A DNA stretch of 64,000 nt from Hamiltosporidium tvaerminnensis (taxonomy: Eukaryota > Microsporidia > Dubosqiidae), in contig JAKIMF020000005.1 in NCBI GenBank assembly GCA_022605425.2, positions 124,001 to 188,000 of the forward strand, read 5' to 3'. The stretch's first letter is position 1; each line of letters begins with the position of its first letter. The translations under genes and the position numbers were made by a program. Below are positions 1-14,158 of this stretch, one piece after another. The notes under the pieces are model-generated. The model had not been told where the DNA came from and ran no database searches. It saw only the letters and a program-made list of their open reading frames with translations.

Positions 1-3000
1 ATTAAAGCCACCGAAACCACAGTTTTTTTCTTAAATTCATTGCTAAGTCTATTTATTCAAAAAAATCATTTTTTAGTATTTAAAAGTACAAGCTCACGTG
101 TCAAATACTAATTGATGGCATTTTGTTTTGGATTAGAAGCCTAAACCACTTTTTAAAATTGCAATTCTATGCTTATAATTTTTAAAAATCACATAAAGTG
201 CTTTAGCCCATGAACAGAGATGTCTATGCCTAGCCACATTAAACCGTATAATGCTTTGAAGAAAGTCACAAAAACATAAACTAACAATTAATTCAAAATA
301 AATTGATTCAATCACATAAAATTTCTGATCCAAAAGAAGAGACAAAAAAATACAAATAATTCCAGCGCGTAATTATAAAAAGAGATATGGACAATAAATA
401 GACTCTATGGTAATCTATACAACAATTCATTTAAATATGTAGACAAAGTGTTTATTGCACATGATTTTAATAATATCATAAAAGAAGGAATAAATAACAA
501 TTTTTTTTCTTTTTCATAAAAATCAAAAAGACTATAAATCAACTTTTCGTCATTAAATACTGTCTACTTATTGTTAAATATAATGCTAACCCTATATCCA
601 TTATAAAAAAACCTTTATAGTATATAAAAGAGCCGTACGAAAGATCAAAACGTTTTATAACCAAACTCGAGTTTAAATTTTTTTATCTCAATCGTTTTAA
701 AAGACATGAGTAAAAATTTAAAGAAGATAGAGATATTTTTTCAAAATTAAAACATAAAGTGGGTTTGGGTTCAAGTATCACAATCTAAGCTACTAATATA
801 AATTACCCAGAAGTTTTTGAACAAAATCAGTATATAATTCATCTAAAGTTTCATAAACGAAGAACCACATACTTAAACTACACATATGTAGTTAAACATA
901 AGGAAATCAAAGAATGCCTAATCTATGCATGCGTTGCATCGTCATTCATGATACTAAAATTTATTATATAGTTCGAGTATTGACACAGAAAAGATTTTAA
1001 ATATAGATAAATTACAGAATTTTGGTTTTCAATAATCATCATAATTAGACTTATATGATGATTCGCACCATTAATTAATAATTTTTCGGCATATAAATTA
1101 TTTGACTGACAAATATTTTATTGTTCGCGGAGTGTATTTCTTGCGATTAACATTCTTGAGTTTTTCTAATTATTTGAGTCAGTATGTTGGTTCAAGTTTT
1201 ATTATCAGAAATAAATATTCCTTACCTAGCATCCACATTTACCAAATTATATCGTAGCTTAAGAAAATATTAGCTATTTATTATAAAATTGAGCATATTC
1301 GTACGCTTCTCTTAACTACAATGGATATTATAAGATATTCAAATAAACCGATCTAGAATAGGTTCCGCCAATAAATTGTAAAGCATTTTTTCTGCATTTT
1401 TTAAGTTACGAACGAAATAAATGTATCATCCTCACTGTATCCTAATTTTTAAGAATTTAATTTTTGGTTATGTCAAGACTTTGCTAGCTTGTTATCACAA
1501 AAAAATTATCTAAAATAAGTGTTCGAATAAGATTTGTATTTGTGTCAACAAATCTTTACTTTGAAATTTTGTTAAAATTATTTGTAAATATGAGCGTGAG
1601 TCGCGGCAAAGATAAACATATATCCTGCAAATTCACATACATAAATCCTTTAAAATCTGCTGAATATGATGTTAAAAGAATTTTAATATTTTTAGAAATA
1701 ATTTAGAATTAAACATAAACTATAACTTTTAATATTTATATTTCTAAAATATTGAATTTAGGAATTCTAAATGTGATTTTGAATGTATCTGTTTGTCATG
1801 ATGAATAATAGTCTTGGATAATTCAGTAAAAAATACGTATTAAATTCTCGATACTATTGATAATAAGTTTAAAACTCTGCTTTGGTGCACAAAGAGATAC
1901 TTAAATTAAGTTAGTGCAATTGATCAGTGTATACAAAAATTAGAAATTTCTATGTTTATGCATACATGCCAAAAATAGAAATATGCCATATGAATGTTCG
2001 AAGAATCATTTTATATACAATATTTGAGGAAATGTTTATAAAATTAAAGATAAATTAAAAAAGCTTCTTTTTAATAATTGCAAACTATTGATGTTAGAGA
2101 TTAATATAAATTCCTTGGAGTAAAAACATAAAATAGTATTTTTCGTAAAAATTGATAGATGTAAGTTATAAATAAATTTCCAGTATACACAAAACGCAAA
2201 TATATATCTCTACAAAAGCAAGCTTTAAATATACAAGATTTGCATATTACAAATTCATAGGCAGTACTGCCTTAAATCTTTAACTTGAAAATAATTTTAA
2301 GCTCTTAAAGAGATATATTTGTCTTAAAATATTAGTATAATTTAAATATATGTTTTTAATTTTATAAGAATTAAGAATCATACAGAAATTTTAAAGAAAA
2401 TATGGTGGTTTTTTAAAATGCTTGCATCATTTAACCGAAAAATTTATCAGATACTTTTAAAAACAAAGCACAAAGAACAAGGATATTATTTTAAGGAAAT
2501 AAACTAAAAAAATTGTGAAAGAGACCAAATATTTTTGTTTCAATTAAAAAATACCAAGCGAATATTAATTATGCCGATATTTTTGTTTAATATTACAAAT
2601 TTAAAAAAAATTAACTTGATTTTAATCACCATTCGGTCAATATAAGAATTTTATGGCTCATTTAAAAAGAAAAAAGGGTTTATAAATTGAAATATTATAG
2701 TGTCTTCCTTAACATCATAATATAATTATCAAAAAATTCTTTTTATATGTATTTATTTGATAAGCAGTAATAAAAATAGGGTTGCCTATATATAAACACC
2801 AAATACATTGATTGTTACTAAATATAAAATTAAACTTAAAAATACTTATGAATGAGGATATGGCAGAAAATTTATATAAACAAGTCTGTTGCTTATAAAA
2901 AGCAAAAAAGTCTAGAGGTTATAAAAAAATATAAAAATTTGGACAAAAGTAGAAATCTTTTATAATCTATTTCAAAGATGGAAAACAATTAGTCGGTTCA

Positions 3001-6000
3001 CAACTTATATTTTTTTTATAACTTTAATGATATTCTATTTCTATTTAACTGCATTGATATTTAAAAGCTTTAAACCTATATAAGATTACTACTTATAGAG
3101 TAAGGTACTAAAATAGGCAAAGCTGGTCGACAAAATTCGATTTTTTTTCTTACTGTTATTTTACTGTAACCAAGTATATTTTTATAGTAAAGAGATAAAA
3201 AAACTAGTTGTAAGATGATATACTATGGTAAAAATTAGTAACATATGTGATATACGTATATTTGAATGCAATAAGTCATATCAACATACTAGCATAGATC
3301 CTACAAATTGCTCTTGATAGATATCTTAAATAGGAAATATTATGAAAGCGTTAAAAAAGTTTTTATAATTCTGGTAAAAAGAACTTAGAAAAAATATCTT
3401 GCTTCAGAAGTCTAATTTAAAAGACTTCTTATGACTTTAATTAATTCAGAACCCAGCCTGTTTGAGCAGATTAACAATAACATAAAAAAATTTATATGAA
3501 AAAATTAAGAAAATTTGTAAATACAAAAAATATTCACATTTATGTGTTAAAAAAACAGAAAACAGTTATCATAAATCTAGTTACTTTTCATATTTCCCTA
3601 GCATTAAAATATAGCATATTTTTTTAAAAGACTTTAATTAATCAAGTTTATAAATAGTATGCGGCTATTAACAATAAACCTATGAGATAGATCTTTTGAT
3701 TCTTTAGATTTGTTATTGGAAAAAATTATTTTTCAATTAATTAACTTCAAAATATATGGATAATTTGAGGTTAAAATATAAAAAATTTTATAATGCCTAA
3801 CTCACCGAATTTTAACCAGCATATTTTTATACTGCTGTTTAATTTTTTCGAGTATAGAAAAAATTCAGTTTCCTTTCGACTGATCAGATATCTATAAAAC
3901 ATTTATCTAAACTTGCAAGAATGATTATTAAGAAATTTTTAAACTCAATTTTATGACAATTACAAAACTTGAAGTATTTTTAGCGATATTAAAAAACTTT
4001 TTATATACTTTTCCGATGTCGATGTAGAGACAGAAAAATTTAATACAAAAAAAATATATTTCGATACTATAGAGCCATTTTATCTTTAACGTTTGCATTG
4101 ACTTTAATTTATGGAAAAAAATTTTAATTTTATGAATACAAAGTAATTTTATTTTAACTTTTATGAAAAGAAAATGAAAAATTAGTAGGAGGCATTCATA
4201 ATGTATATATATGAAGGCGAAAAGGACTTTTTTAAAGAACGTACTCCTATCAGAGTACAAGACCTCTATCTTTAACAAAAATATTTATTGTAGATAAAAA
4301 TACTAAGCTTCAAATTCCATCGAAACATTTTTTAAAAAAATTCATGAGAAATACATAAGTTTTGCATATATATCAAATCGCAAAAATATTATAATATAAA
4401 ATTAAGTCAAATTAATTGTTGCAAATTTTTTAAATCACGGTCTATGATGTCAAAAAAAACATTGTAAAAAAATAATATTTAAGCCAATATCGACTTTTTC
4501 GTATATACTTAGCAATTTTTTTAAACAAAGCCCAAAATATTCATATAATTTGTTTTAGCTAATTTACAAATAGTTTACGTCAATGAATTCTATTTGCCCG
4601 AACATTTTTATTCTATGAACTATTTAGCATTGTTCTTAAAATTTCTATACATTAAATATAAAGTATTTTATTGTATAAACATTGCACGAATATTTGAGCA
4701 ATTTGGTTAAAATTTTTTAAAAGAGTAGCATAAATTATTAAGCGATATTTAATGGAATCTAAACGAACTTCTGATCTGAAGGTTTTTATTGATTAAAAAG
4801 ACGATGTATTTTTAAAGAAACTTAGTTGATATTTAAAAACCAAATATGTATTCCAAAGATTTAAAAAATGCTTGGGTAAAATTGAATCAAAAAATCATTG
4901 TCTATTTATAATTTAGAGTGAAAGAAAGAATTTAACCAATTTAGATTTGTTATTAATATATAATTATACTGGTTTTTGAAATAGTTCGTTTTATAGTGGT
5001 ATAAAAATATTTAATAGTGTTTTAAATTTACGAAAAAAATCATATTTCCCATATAATTTAAAAAAACCGCTTTCTTTTTAGAGATATTCATTCAAAAAAG
5101 GCAAATATATAACATGACACGAATTTCTTACTTAAATATGCAGTTAGATTTTTTTGATATATTAGTATGGACAATAACTAAATTTCAATTTTCTTAGTTA
5201 ATTTATGGGAAAAACATTTTGATCCATCCTAAACAAGCTATCCGGTATTTGAACTAATTTTATTTGTAAATTATATTTACTCCAAAACCAAGTAAATTTT
5301 TATATAAAAAAAGAGAGAAATTTCATTTGATGGCACAAAAACAATTTATTATTTTATTGGTATTAAATAAATATAATCAGAATTACAAAGAAAAACATAC
5401 TTTCAAAATAAATAATAAGATAGAAATATTTGGTGGAAGTAAAAAATTTAGATAAGCCTTAAAAAACATAACTAAAAATCTTTAGCCGTTTTTTTTCATA
5501 GAATTTTTAACAGTATTAGATCTTTAAGACTAACGTTTTTAATTTCGCATTTTTAACAGGTTATTCAACTTATGTATCTTATAAACAGAAAAATATTCCA
5601 ATAAATCAGATTCGAAATACAAATATCTAGTATGAATAGATTAGATATATAGCTCAGCCTTAAACGATAGCCATAAACATCAGAAAAATCAAAGTCCTCG
5701 ATTCTATTGAATATATAGTTTGCATTGTGCCAATAAGTAAGCCCTTGCTATCTCAAATCTTTCTTTAAAGCCAAAGAACAAAAACATTTAGAAGTCCGAA
5801 TTTTCTATTTAATCACCATAAGAGCAACTATCTTTATTTCAGAAATTTTTTAAAATAAGACTGCCAATAGTTCGTTGGCCTACAAATATTTTTTAAGAGG
5901 CATGATCCATAGCTTTAAATCAATTTTTTTGATAAATTCAGGCTATTAATTTCAGAATTTATTTTATACGAAGAAATGGTGAATTTTATGTTCCACATAA

Positions 6001-6610
6001 TTATTCTCAATTCTTAAAAATTGCATATTATTCTTTTTTTACTAAATTTTCAAGATTTAATTTAAAATAATGCAAGTTAAAACAATAGTAAGTACTAATT
6101 TGAAACGATTTTTTTTACTTTAAAATATTGTGTAAGAAAGAAATTTAATTGTACCTCTATACGCATTATAACACATACTCGCATTAAAACATCAGGTTAA
6201 TACACATTAGAACAAATTTGGTTCTTGTTCTAGTATGATTTGTTTTTCATATTTTAGCTAAAATGCAAAATTTGTAAATTTAAACTATGATAGAGTTATT
6301 AAAATGTGTTGCATTCAAGCATTTGAAATTTTTAAAAATATGAACACTTCATATAAATATTTTAAAAGCACGAATTGATAGACTCAAAGAAATTTTGCTT
6401 ACAACATAATGATTCATAAAACTTCAAGCATTTAAAATTTGGCTTTGCTTGTGGTAAATTACAGTAAGCTATAAAACAAATTAATTAGCTGCTTCTCGGT
6501 TGGTTATTTATGTATTTTGCGAAAGTAAAATACTATAGAAATTAATAATTCAAATTCGCGATAGAGCCAGAATAAATATGTGGCATTCGCTGTTCTATTA
6601 TAAGTATCTT
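1..6610. other. AT-rich gene desert
   Basis: No reading frame here looks like a gene. The few open frames of 60-120 codons are low-complexity strings rich in F, I, K, N and Y, as expected from chance in very AT-rich DNA. I see no CCC-type start motif next to an open frame, no tRNA-like arms and no long tandem repeat. The stretch is best read as decayed, formerly repetitive DNA, but that origin is inference. Confidence 0.7.
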
Positions 6611-6821
6611 GAGCCCTACAGTCCTGCACCAGCCTTTACCGTTCTGGTAATACCGCTACCCAGTCTTTTTACACTCCTTAGTCTACCCTTTCGGGTTTTG
6701 TAACAAGGTGGTTTTAAATGGTAGGTTGCTAGACTAAGCCCAACTTGGAGGTTCAGTCTTTTTAGTCGTCTAATACGAAAAGCAGGAAATGCTCCAAGCC
6801 GACTCTGCGCCGGCATGGTGG
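6611..6821 (-). repeat. Dispersed ~215-bp module, copy 1
   Basis: This GC-richer island stands out from its surroundings and is the best preserved of six copies in the window. Read on the minus strand it opens with a CCATGCCGG-like word, then CGGCTTGGAGCA, a short hairpin (TCGT/ACGA around CTAAT), AAAAAGACTG, a block containing AACCACCTTGTTAC and AACCCGAAA, and closes near a GGTATTACC word. The hairpin followed by a GACTAAAAAGACTGG-like block resembles the 5' leader of several non-LTR retrotransposons, so a LINE 5' end is my preferred reading; a dispersed non-coding RNA gene is the alternative. The 66-codon open frame inside it is not shared by the other copies and is not called. Confidence 0.75.
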
Positions 6822-9800
6822 TGAAGATTTTTTTATCAATATATTAAATAATCAATTTACAAATATTCTAAAGAATATTCTTATATTGTTGGTAGTATAT
6901 TTAATATATTTTTGTTGTAGAATCGTCAAAGAAAAACAATTATTGCTAAAGTGTATTTTACCAGAAATGTTTATTTGATTTCTATGTTGAACTGATTCCT
7001 CTTACACCGAGTGCCAAGTACAATTGAACTTTAATATTTATTCACTTAATCTTATAGTATCAATTTGACATTTTTTTAGTTTATATTTTTTAAGATATGA
7101 ATCAATGTAGAAAAACAACTCAAATTTAACTATATATCTCCTCTTGGTATTTTTTGAAAACAAACAAATCTATACTATGAAAATTATACGCCAATCGTTC
7201 TATTATATTAAAGAAAACCAGAGAAATTTCAAAATTTTTGTTTCATGTATATAGAATCTAGAGAAACAGCAGAAGCATAAATTCGTACAAAATAATGTGT
7301 TCGTTTATCAAAATAACGGAATATTTAACATAAATAACAGAAAATTTTATAGATAAACAGTTAATTCAATCCAAAATATCTATATATGCCTACGACGGGC
7401 ATGTTTAAAACGGATAAAGGTCTACTTGAAAATAATAGAATTTTAAATGCTTTTTTTTAGAACTGGAATACTAAATATTGACGATTTTTCTATATAAGTA
7501 AATTTTCCTGGAGATCTTCGAAATATATATTTTTATTGAAAATAGTTCCATTATTTTACAATGTTTGCGATAACTAAAATGTGTTATATATTTTTTCCAT
7601 GATATACCAAAAAATATAGGTTTTTTTTATTACACCTTTATACTATGATAAGAAACTTTCATTGGTAACCTAAGAAAATCCAAACTTTATACAGCGTGAA
7701 AACATCAGATTTTATTTTACATAATTATATATCTATGTTCGCTTAAAAGTTCATTTCCAGATAGTGATGATTCCAAATATAGTATTAAAAAGCTTATCAA
7801 CATTTAATACAATAGGATAGATTTTCTAATTGTTTATTTGCAAAAATTACAACATAAAATAGAGTTTTTTTAAAAAATTGCTAAATAATTACTCAATGGC
7901 TTAGAATATTTATACATAGAGTTATATGACTCTTATAATTGTGTGAATCTTTTAAAATCGCAACATTATAGATATTAGACATAATTCTTTTTCTTTAACT
8001 TGAACATTTTATATATCTTCAGAGTGACATGTTCAAAACCGTACATCTTAGTATCACAAAACATTTATTTTCTATAAGATCATTTAAGTAAAAAAGAAAA
8101 CGCTAATTTTATAAACCTAGGTTATTTATTATGTGTTTTTAAATATATAAAACAACACTTTAATCCACTCTATGTAAGCAAGTCAAAGAAAATATTTTAA
8201 ATTAACGTGAAAAAAACAAAATGCTATAGATTAAACAAATTCTTTATGATAACACAAATAAAAACAATAAAGTATATAATTATGCAGTTTAACCGCATAA
8301 AATCAAAACATATAACAATATCTTAAGTAATTAAAAGTATTGATACTACATCCTCATATGTATTTGTTCATAGCCAATTAATGCCGACTTTTTTTACAAT
8401 AAATCTATATTCTGCGATTTAAAATCACAGAAACATCGATCAATTACGTATATTTAACAAAAATACATTGGTTTCTATCAAGTATAATTATAAACCAAAA
8501 ATAAAATTGCGGACATATGAACTTAAAATAGATACCTACGTATATACGTTTTTAGTCTTTAAAATCTCGATAAATATCAAAATTTTTAAATTTTACAACC
8601 AGAAAATAAAAATAATTACACCCCAAAAAAATCTGTTCCTGGTTTTATACATACTTGAAAAAAAGTTTTTTAAATATTACCTCATAGACGATTTTTTTAG
8701 TTTTAACTTTTATCATACACAACAGAAAGTAGACTATCTCAAGCGCTAATACTGACTATATTTGCAATCTCAATTGTTATTCGTTTTTTACATCTAAAAA
8801 ATGTAAAGTCCATAGCTTAGAAATTATTTTTTTAAGTCATAATGTATGGTCAAAAATAAACAAAATTGTAGAAATGAAAATTTGATGTTAATGCTCCCGT
8901 TATAAAATATATCAAAAAACACAGGCTAGAATATAACTACCACTTAAATAGTTCTCTATACAATTTGACTTAAGATCAGGTTTACAAAGGGCAAAAAAAC
9001 AATTCTTTTTATATTTTTTCTGTCGTATGCGAAAACATATTTTGTAACATTTTATAAAATACGAGCTTGAATATGATACAAAATATAATCTGCTTACGTA
9101 TTCATATAATTACATTTTAAATTTCTCGTACCTAAAAAACTTTTTACTTACTTCGGTTGTATTAATAGTTACAAACGCTCCATCTTAATTCGGTCTGTTT
9201 TGCATTTTTCGATATGGCATTTAGATAGAATTTTCATCTAATTTTTCAGCAATATATCTAGATTTTATAAGATTTTTATGATAAAAATTGATTCCGACGA
9301 TCTGAATTTTCTAGCCTAGGCATTTTTTAAAGAAATTGACATCAAATAAAATTCAGAAAACTTACTTGCTATGAAATGCGAGTTTTTCAATTCATAAATT
9401 TTTTTACGAACCTGGGCAAATTAAAAAATTTACTGCACTAATTCTATGTATAAAAAAAATCACAGTTATTTTGAAAAAATTTCAAGTTTAAAGCAAAAAT
9501 TGAAATTTTCTCAAATATTCGTATACGTTATATAGAAGCCTAATTTACCATGAACATTTCATGTTACAAACTAGTCTAGCTTTATTAGTCTTTTTTGTTT
9601 TCCATGCAATTTTATATATTTACCTCAAAAGAAATTTTATCTCATACATAAACACCAAATCTGCTCAAATTATCATTAGACAAACTTATAAGCTAAGATT
9701 TATATAGTTAGCCTTATTCATATTGACTTTAGGTCAAAGAAATTATTAAAAGAAATTTAAAATTACAAATCTTCAATTAAACGCAAATAAAAGGATATTC

Positions 9801-12800
9801 TAAAAAAATATGTCATCAAAGATCAAAATATTACACTATACGCTAGATACAAATTATAGTAAAACCTGTATGATATTTATCATTTTTTTTACTCGAAATC
9901 GTTGTTTCTACCATGGATTTGCCTCTTTAAGAAGAATAAGAGAAACAATATAAACCCCTGTAATATATTTTTGGAAACGAAAAAAATTTTTTCGATAGAG
10001 AATGTTATTTCTATGATTAAATATAGAAACCTCATACTCGTATAGTTACTTGAATAGATGAATAACTCCGGTTATAACCTTGTTCAGAACCAAAAGTTAT
10101 TTATACTATAATTCTGCAGTTTTTATATAAAAAACATTAATGATAATGCGTTCGAATAAACTCTGCGCCTACAAAAGAGTACTGCTTGGATACAGTAAAC
10201 CTCTAATAATTTTTCATATTAACGTAGATTTGAATTTTTATTTAATAAAAAACACTAAAAAATTATGTTTAAAACCCATGCATCAAGAGTCCTATTCTTT
10301 TGGCTATATTTATTCGATTTTCTATTGCATCGTTTGTAAGAATACGCGTTATTCGGATGATTAAGATCGTATTCTGAAAAATAAAAGTTTTACTTACTAT
10401 GCATTTTAGTACTGCATTCTAAATTTAAGAAAAATATTTTTTACTTTACATGTAATATAAGATTTATGTTTTGAAAATAAATTAGTTATATTCTAGCTTT
10501 AAATTTTTCAAGTCTTTCGTTTTAATTCGAGCCTACATTTAATCAAGTTCTTTTTTTGTCAAAGATATTGAAAGGGCATTTTACAGAACCATTTCACAGT
10601 AAACAGATTCCATGGTATTGACTGTTGATGAAATTTTAGTTTTGATTTTTTTCAAAGAAACCATAACATCACTGCCAAACACTACAAAAATAAAAAAGCA
10701 TTTTTTTTAAAATTTTACAGACTTTAACATTAAAAAAATCACCATAAGATCACTTAAAAGAACATGTAGATTTATTCTTGGTCTCAAATTTGTCTATCAC
10801 ACAGTATCTATTAAAAATCATAAAATATTAATTTAATATAAAATTCATTGTATATTTTGAAAACGTAAAAGGTAAAAAAGATTACAATTATTTATCTAGC
10901 CCAAATCATGCAAATCAATATAAATAAAAAAAATTATATTTTGTATTCTTTAAATTTTTTTGTATTGATTTTGAGATAGCAAATCATCTAATAGGTCAGT
11001 GATTTTCCAAAAATATAGGCATGTGTTTTTTTTATTGTGTTAAATATAAAAGCTATGAGTATAATTTCGTTTTGCTTTCGGGTAAAGTATAAAAATCCTT
11101 TTTTGTCACATAATATGATTCTAATGAAAGAATACGTACAATGAAAATATCTTTTATAAGAAAATATGTCAAGAGCGCACATTTTTTATAAATAAAAATC
11201 TAACTTAAAGCTTCGAATCCAATAATTTATAATATATATTGTTTTATAAATAGTTATTAAAAGTAGCATTTTTAATGTTCATAGCCTAGTAAAATAATCG
11301 AAAGCCGTTTGTACAACATTCAAAACAAACTATCAGATTTACTTGTAACTTTATGTGAAATTGTTCATCAGGTAATATCGCATTAATAGTTCGGAAATCG
11401 ATATATTGCATATATACATGAAAAATCTCCTACGGCGACTAATTTAGTTCTTCCAATACATTGCAGTAATTTTTTAAAATTTTTTTATTGGAAGGTGTAA
11501 TAAATATAGCAAAAAATTACAATCTAATTTTTTCCTTCGTTGAATTCCTTGACGATATAAATCACGAAAAAATCTTTCGCAATAAACTCATATTACCCCA
11601 AATACTGTTTTAGAAACTATACTTTAACCTTCAGTAATGTCTTTGACAATATATTTAAACAATTATAGTATTTTATGAGTTTATGGTATAACTAAGTGTT
11701 ATAGTTTTGTCTGCAATTTTGCTTACAGTTTTGTTAAAAAATTGTCCTGGGTTTTTTGCAGCGCCTTTACTAAAAATAAAGCGATAAAACAGAAACACAT
11801 TAAATTTCAAACAGTTCTAAGCCTGTTTTGACGCTTGGTTTCCATTATTCTAATATTCAACGCATAAATAGAATTACAAGCGATTCCGGAATATGTATTT
11901 TACTTAATATGTTTATCTTTAGAAAATTATTGCTGTCAAATTTTGTATCAATGTTGTTGGGTAAAACCAAAAATGTAATTATATAAAACATTAGCTAATT
12001 TCGTTGTTTTCTATTTATATTTAAACGATTATTTAGAACTATATTTTGGTTAACAAAGGACTTATTTATTTCATAAGGTTGGTTTTTATGAATTTCTTTT
12101 GGGTTTTTTTCCGGACGTAAACACCATCCAATCACAATTTTTATTCTATATGTTATATTGAGGTCAATATATAAGACGTTCTAAAAAAGATTATATTAAA
12201 ATACAAAAAATACTTCAGTTTATTTAAGTTAAAAATCGTCTTTTTTTCTAAATTTTGATTTAAATGAATGCCCTTTTCGAAAGCTAGGTTTAAAATTTCA
12301 AAAATGTGCAGATATTTCAGTATTTCAATAAAACCAATAGTTATTTATTTTATTTTATTTTGAAAATTCCAAGAACCTTTACGTTATATTTCTGTGGTTT
12401 TTAATTTTAACTAAAAAAGTTAATACATTTTTTAATCGAATAGTGGATTCAATAATAAATATCCATTTGATTTCTTTCTAAAATTTAAAAATTTCAACTA
12501 AACTGAAAAATTCGAATCCAAATTATATTATTACGCAGTATCAGTCAAATCCAATTCCACTAGTTTCATTCAGTTGTCTAATCAAATAAGAAATCTAAAT
12601 ATCTTCAATTTCTTACATAAAAATATTTTTGACAATTTATAATCTTGCTTTTGCATATGTCCTGTTTTCAATTAAAAATAAAGCTGTATTAACTCCTATC
12701 AGGTATGTTTGCCCATGAATGTTAGACATAATATGTTTTCTGCTGTGGCTGCGATTTTTAGACACATTTAAGATTATTAAAAATGGTCTTTATAAAACTA

Positions 12801-13943
12801 TGCATAAATATTCAATAAAATTGATAATATATTAATAAATTTCGAAGTTTTTTGTGGATAAATTATATCAGCTTTGAAATATTTTACGCATACCGCATCT
12901 ATAGTGATAGGTAAAAACTTTGAAATTTTTATTAAGCTCTTTTAAAAGGTCTAATAATAATTTAAATGTATGAGACGTTGTAGCAATACTACACGTAACT
13001 ACTTTGATTCTCGTAAAAAATATACGTTATATATTTTCAAATTAGGTAAACTGGACCGAAACATCGACTCAAGTCATTGAAAGAATTTTAAAAAAAAACA
13101 TAGTGTGCACTAAGTATATAATTTTTTTTGTCATTTTTAAACGAGAATAAATTAAAAATCTTCTAATTTTTTCTTCTATTTTGATAGGATTAATTGAAAT
13201 TTCCAATTAACGCGTAAAAATATATTGGTTGTATTATTACAGAGATCTTATCATTTTGCTATTACAGTCAAATTGCGATCGAAAAGTATAATATATTTAT
13301 TACTTTTAAATAAATTATTTTGATTTTAACTTAAAAAGGTTTTTTCGAAAAAACTCAGTAAAGTTAACAGCTTTAAATCATTTGAAAATATCAAAAGACA
13401 CCGTTGAAAAAAAAAACGGTCGATATATAGAACAAAAATATTGTACTCGGACCTTAATGAGTTATTTTCTTATTTAAATGTGATTTAGTTTAATACAAAA
13501 TTAGAATAAAATTTATGAGCCATAATTTTATATGTCAACCTATTTATCATTTTTTTTAGAATTCAAGTAAATTTTATTTGTAATTCAATAGAATTTTAAA
13601 ATGTAAATTTATATAATAACCCTAAATTTGAGATTCTATATGCATGTTTTAATTATATATTGTACAATATAAAATCGATACCTTGCTATGATTTAAGCGC
13701 AAAAACCAAAAATCATAATAATCAGTGAATTTATCAATAAGTAAAAAGTACTAAAGTTTCTAACGCTTTATGCTTGTATTGATACGCCATAGAGTATTAA
13801 TAGATGTTTGAATACTAGTTTCATAAACAAACAACATAATAACTTTGTCCGAACTGACTCGAATCCTAATCTAAAACCGAATGAATTATTTGCTTTGAAT
13901 AATGATATCTGGTTAACATAGTTTTTGTATATCATTTTTAACA
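6822..13943. other. AT-rich gene desert
   Basis: Nothing convincing is seen. Open frames of 64-93 codons (for example 8468-8749 and 10140-10364) are AT-driven and have neither a recognisable motif nor a start context like that of the real genes in this window. Confidence 0.7.
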
Positions 13944-14158
13944 GAGTGGAGAGAGTATAACCAAATTAAAAACTATCTCGTTAGCAATGAGTATGTGAAA
14001 AACAAAGTTGGGTTTTTGGCGAGATATAGGATATAAATCAAATTAGATCCAAGGCTAATCTTCTATTATCCAGAGTTATAACAGATTAAAAGACGGCATA
14101 AAAAATTTCCAGTCGTCATCATTGACACCGAGAGGCAAAAGATGAATGGAAAAAGAGT
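13944..14158 (+). mobile_element. Non-LTR retrotransposon relic (internal fragment)
   Basis: The plus strand reads EWREYNQIKNYLVSNEYV, then after a stop LDPRLIFYYPEL, then IKRRHKKFPVVIIDTERQ. The same order of pieces recurs at 47.60-47.81 kb and 60.95-61.16 kb (WREDNHIKN; GPISYNSEF; KRNKWKTFIW), where the DNA also aligns around GGCCAATC...ATAA and GAGTTATA...GATTAAAAG. At least two stops interrupt this copy, so it is dead. I place it in the reverse-transcriptase polyprotein of a microsporidian LINE because the 60.9-kb copy is followed by that element's C-terminus. The exact domain of this fragment is not established. Confidence 0.6.

Noticed and set aside
3928-4278. 116-codon minus-strand ORF
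   Set aside because: Almost entirely F, I, K, L and Y with no pattern beyond AT bias; expected by chance over 25 kb of such DNA.
6616-6816. 66-codon minus-strand ORF (MPAQSRLGAF...)
   Set aside because: It lies inside module copy 1, and the frame is not kept in the other five copies, so it is a chance frame in a non-coding or leader repeat.
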